DNA of 6,163 nt from Pseudomonadota bacterium (GTDB lineage: Bacteria; Pseudomonadota; Alphaproteobacteria; Acetobacterales; Acetobacteraceae): NCBI GenBank assembly GCA_021779655.1, contig JAJYAF010000141.1, positions 1 through 6,163 of the forward strand, in the 5' to 3' direction. Below are positions 5,538 through 6,163 of this stretch, piece after piece. Both the position numbers and the translations under genes were made by a program. Under the pieces are notes generated by a model, which ran no database searches, had not been told where the DNA came from, and saw only the letters and a program-made list of their open reading frames with translations. Position 1 is the first letter of the stretch; each line of letters starts with the position of its first letter.

Positions 5538-6163
5538 TCAGCCCTCCCTGGTACAGGCTTCGCCGCGCCGAACGCAAGTGGCGGCGGCTTGCATGGGTGC
5601 GATGCGCATTGCTTCCGCATGCTCCGGCATCCCTGGCCCGGACGGATCATGCAACGCCTCGCCGATCAGTATCAGCAACGGCCCGCTGCCGGCCGCCGCG
5701 CGCAAGGCTCCGGGCAGGCTGGCAAGCGTGGCGCCAAAGCGCCGCTCACCGGCCAGGCTGACATTTTCGATGGCGATGGCGGGCAGGCCGGCGGGCAGGC
5801 CGGCCTCGATCAGATGGGCGGTAAGCCCCACCACGGTCTCGCGGCCCATATATACGGCCAGCGTGCCGCCGGCGCGCGCCAGCGCCGCCCAGTCATGCGC
5901 CGGAAGCCCATCCACCGCGCCGTGGCCGGTGAGGAAATGCACCGAGCGGCCGCATCCGCGCCGCGTGAGCGGCAGGCGCAGCGTGGCCGCCGCCGCCGCC
6001 GCCGCGGTGATCCCGGGCACGATCTCATAAGCGATGCCGTGCGCTTCCAGCGCCTGCATCTCCTCCCCAGCGCGGCCGAAAATCAGCGGATCACCGCCTT
6101 TCAGACGCACGGTCACGGCGCCGGAGCGGGCATGCGCCACCAGCAGCCGGTTGATTTCCGCCT
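5538..6163 (-). CDS. cobA: Uroporphyrinogen-III C-methyltransferase (SUMT), 5' end missing
   Basis: The enzyme uses S-adenosylmethionine to methylate uroporphyrinogen III at C2 and C7, giving precorrin-2 for siroheme or cobalamin. The visible 207 C-terminal residues carry the family signature RLKGGDPLIFGRAGEE (19-34 of the visible part), preceded by AEINRLL, and then EIVPGIT (46-52) and LPLTRRG. The frame is open to the window edge (6163), so the apparent start at 6140 (GTG) is an internal valine of the conserved EINRLLV segment. The N-terminal part, including the first SAM-binding loop, lies outside. It cannot be told from here whether this is stand-alone CobA or the C-terminal domain of siroheme synthase CysG. 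After LILIGEAL there is a non-conserved 37-residue tail ending CVRRGEACTREG. A run of seven alanines replaces the usual varied residues after PGIT. It is on the same strand as the pump downstream. Confidence 0.92.
   Translation of the reverse strand, partial: AEINRLLVAHARSGAVTVRLKGGDPLIFGRAGEEMQALEAHGIAYEIVPGITAAAAAAATLRLPLTRRGCGRSVHFLTGHGAVDGLPAHDWAALARAGGTLAVYMGRETVVGLTAHLIEAGLPAGLPAIAIENVSLAGERRFGATLASLPGALRAAAGSGPLLILIGEALHDPSGPGMPEHAEAMRIAPMQAAATCVRRGEACTREG

Noticed and set aside
5538..6140. Methyltransferase starting at GTG 6140
   Set aside because: The frame continues to the window edge through conserved residues AEINRLL, so 6140 is an internal valine codon and the gene is merely cut by the window.

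Overview
The window is GC-rich and densely coded, and looks like chromosomal DNA of an alphaproteobacterium. The evidence is the GroEL tail ([20 protein letters not shown] followed by a Gly/Met-rich end) and a cnoX/ybbN-like, LON-domain and Trm112 gene set typical of that class. The transporter and methyltransferase sequences would fit Acetobacteraceae or a relative, but that finer placement is a guess. I see no rRNA, tRNA, CRISPR array, insertion sequence or phage gene.

Left part (1-2297, all + strand): the 3' end of groEL closes with a strong intrinsic terminator (304-337). A 202-bp gap follows, holding a 17-bp tandem duplication, a 6+6 bp inverted repeat near a TATATC box, and a 10-bp palindrome. 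Then comes a tightly packed cluster: a thioredoxin-TPR co-chaperone of the CnoX/YbbN type (486-1436), a stand-alone LON substrate-binding-domain protein (1445-2101) and a Trm112-family small protein (2103-2297). Gaps of 8 bp and 1 bp imply co-transcription and probably translational coupling. The theme is protein folding and quality control. Placing a CnoX-type protein beside groEL is notable because E. coli CnoX is known to bind GroEL.

Right part (2300-6163): two DHA2-family major facilitator efflux pumps face each other tail to tail, with 34 bp between their stop codons. The + strand pump resembles MdtD/YegB and may be read through from the Trm112 cluster. The - strand pump resembles EmrB, has no EmrA partner in view, and carries an unusual Gly-Pro-Gly repeat N-terminus encoded by a 15-bp minisatellite. 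Upstream of it on the same strand is the C-terminal part of a uroporphyrinogen-III C-methyltransferase (CobA or the CysG C-terminal domain), cut by the window edge.

No clearly new multi-gene system is visible. The best leads are the groEL/cnoX neighbourhood with its conserved downstream partners, the minisatellite-encoded pump N-terminus, and the poly-alanine tract in the methyltransferase.
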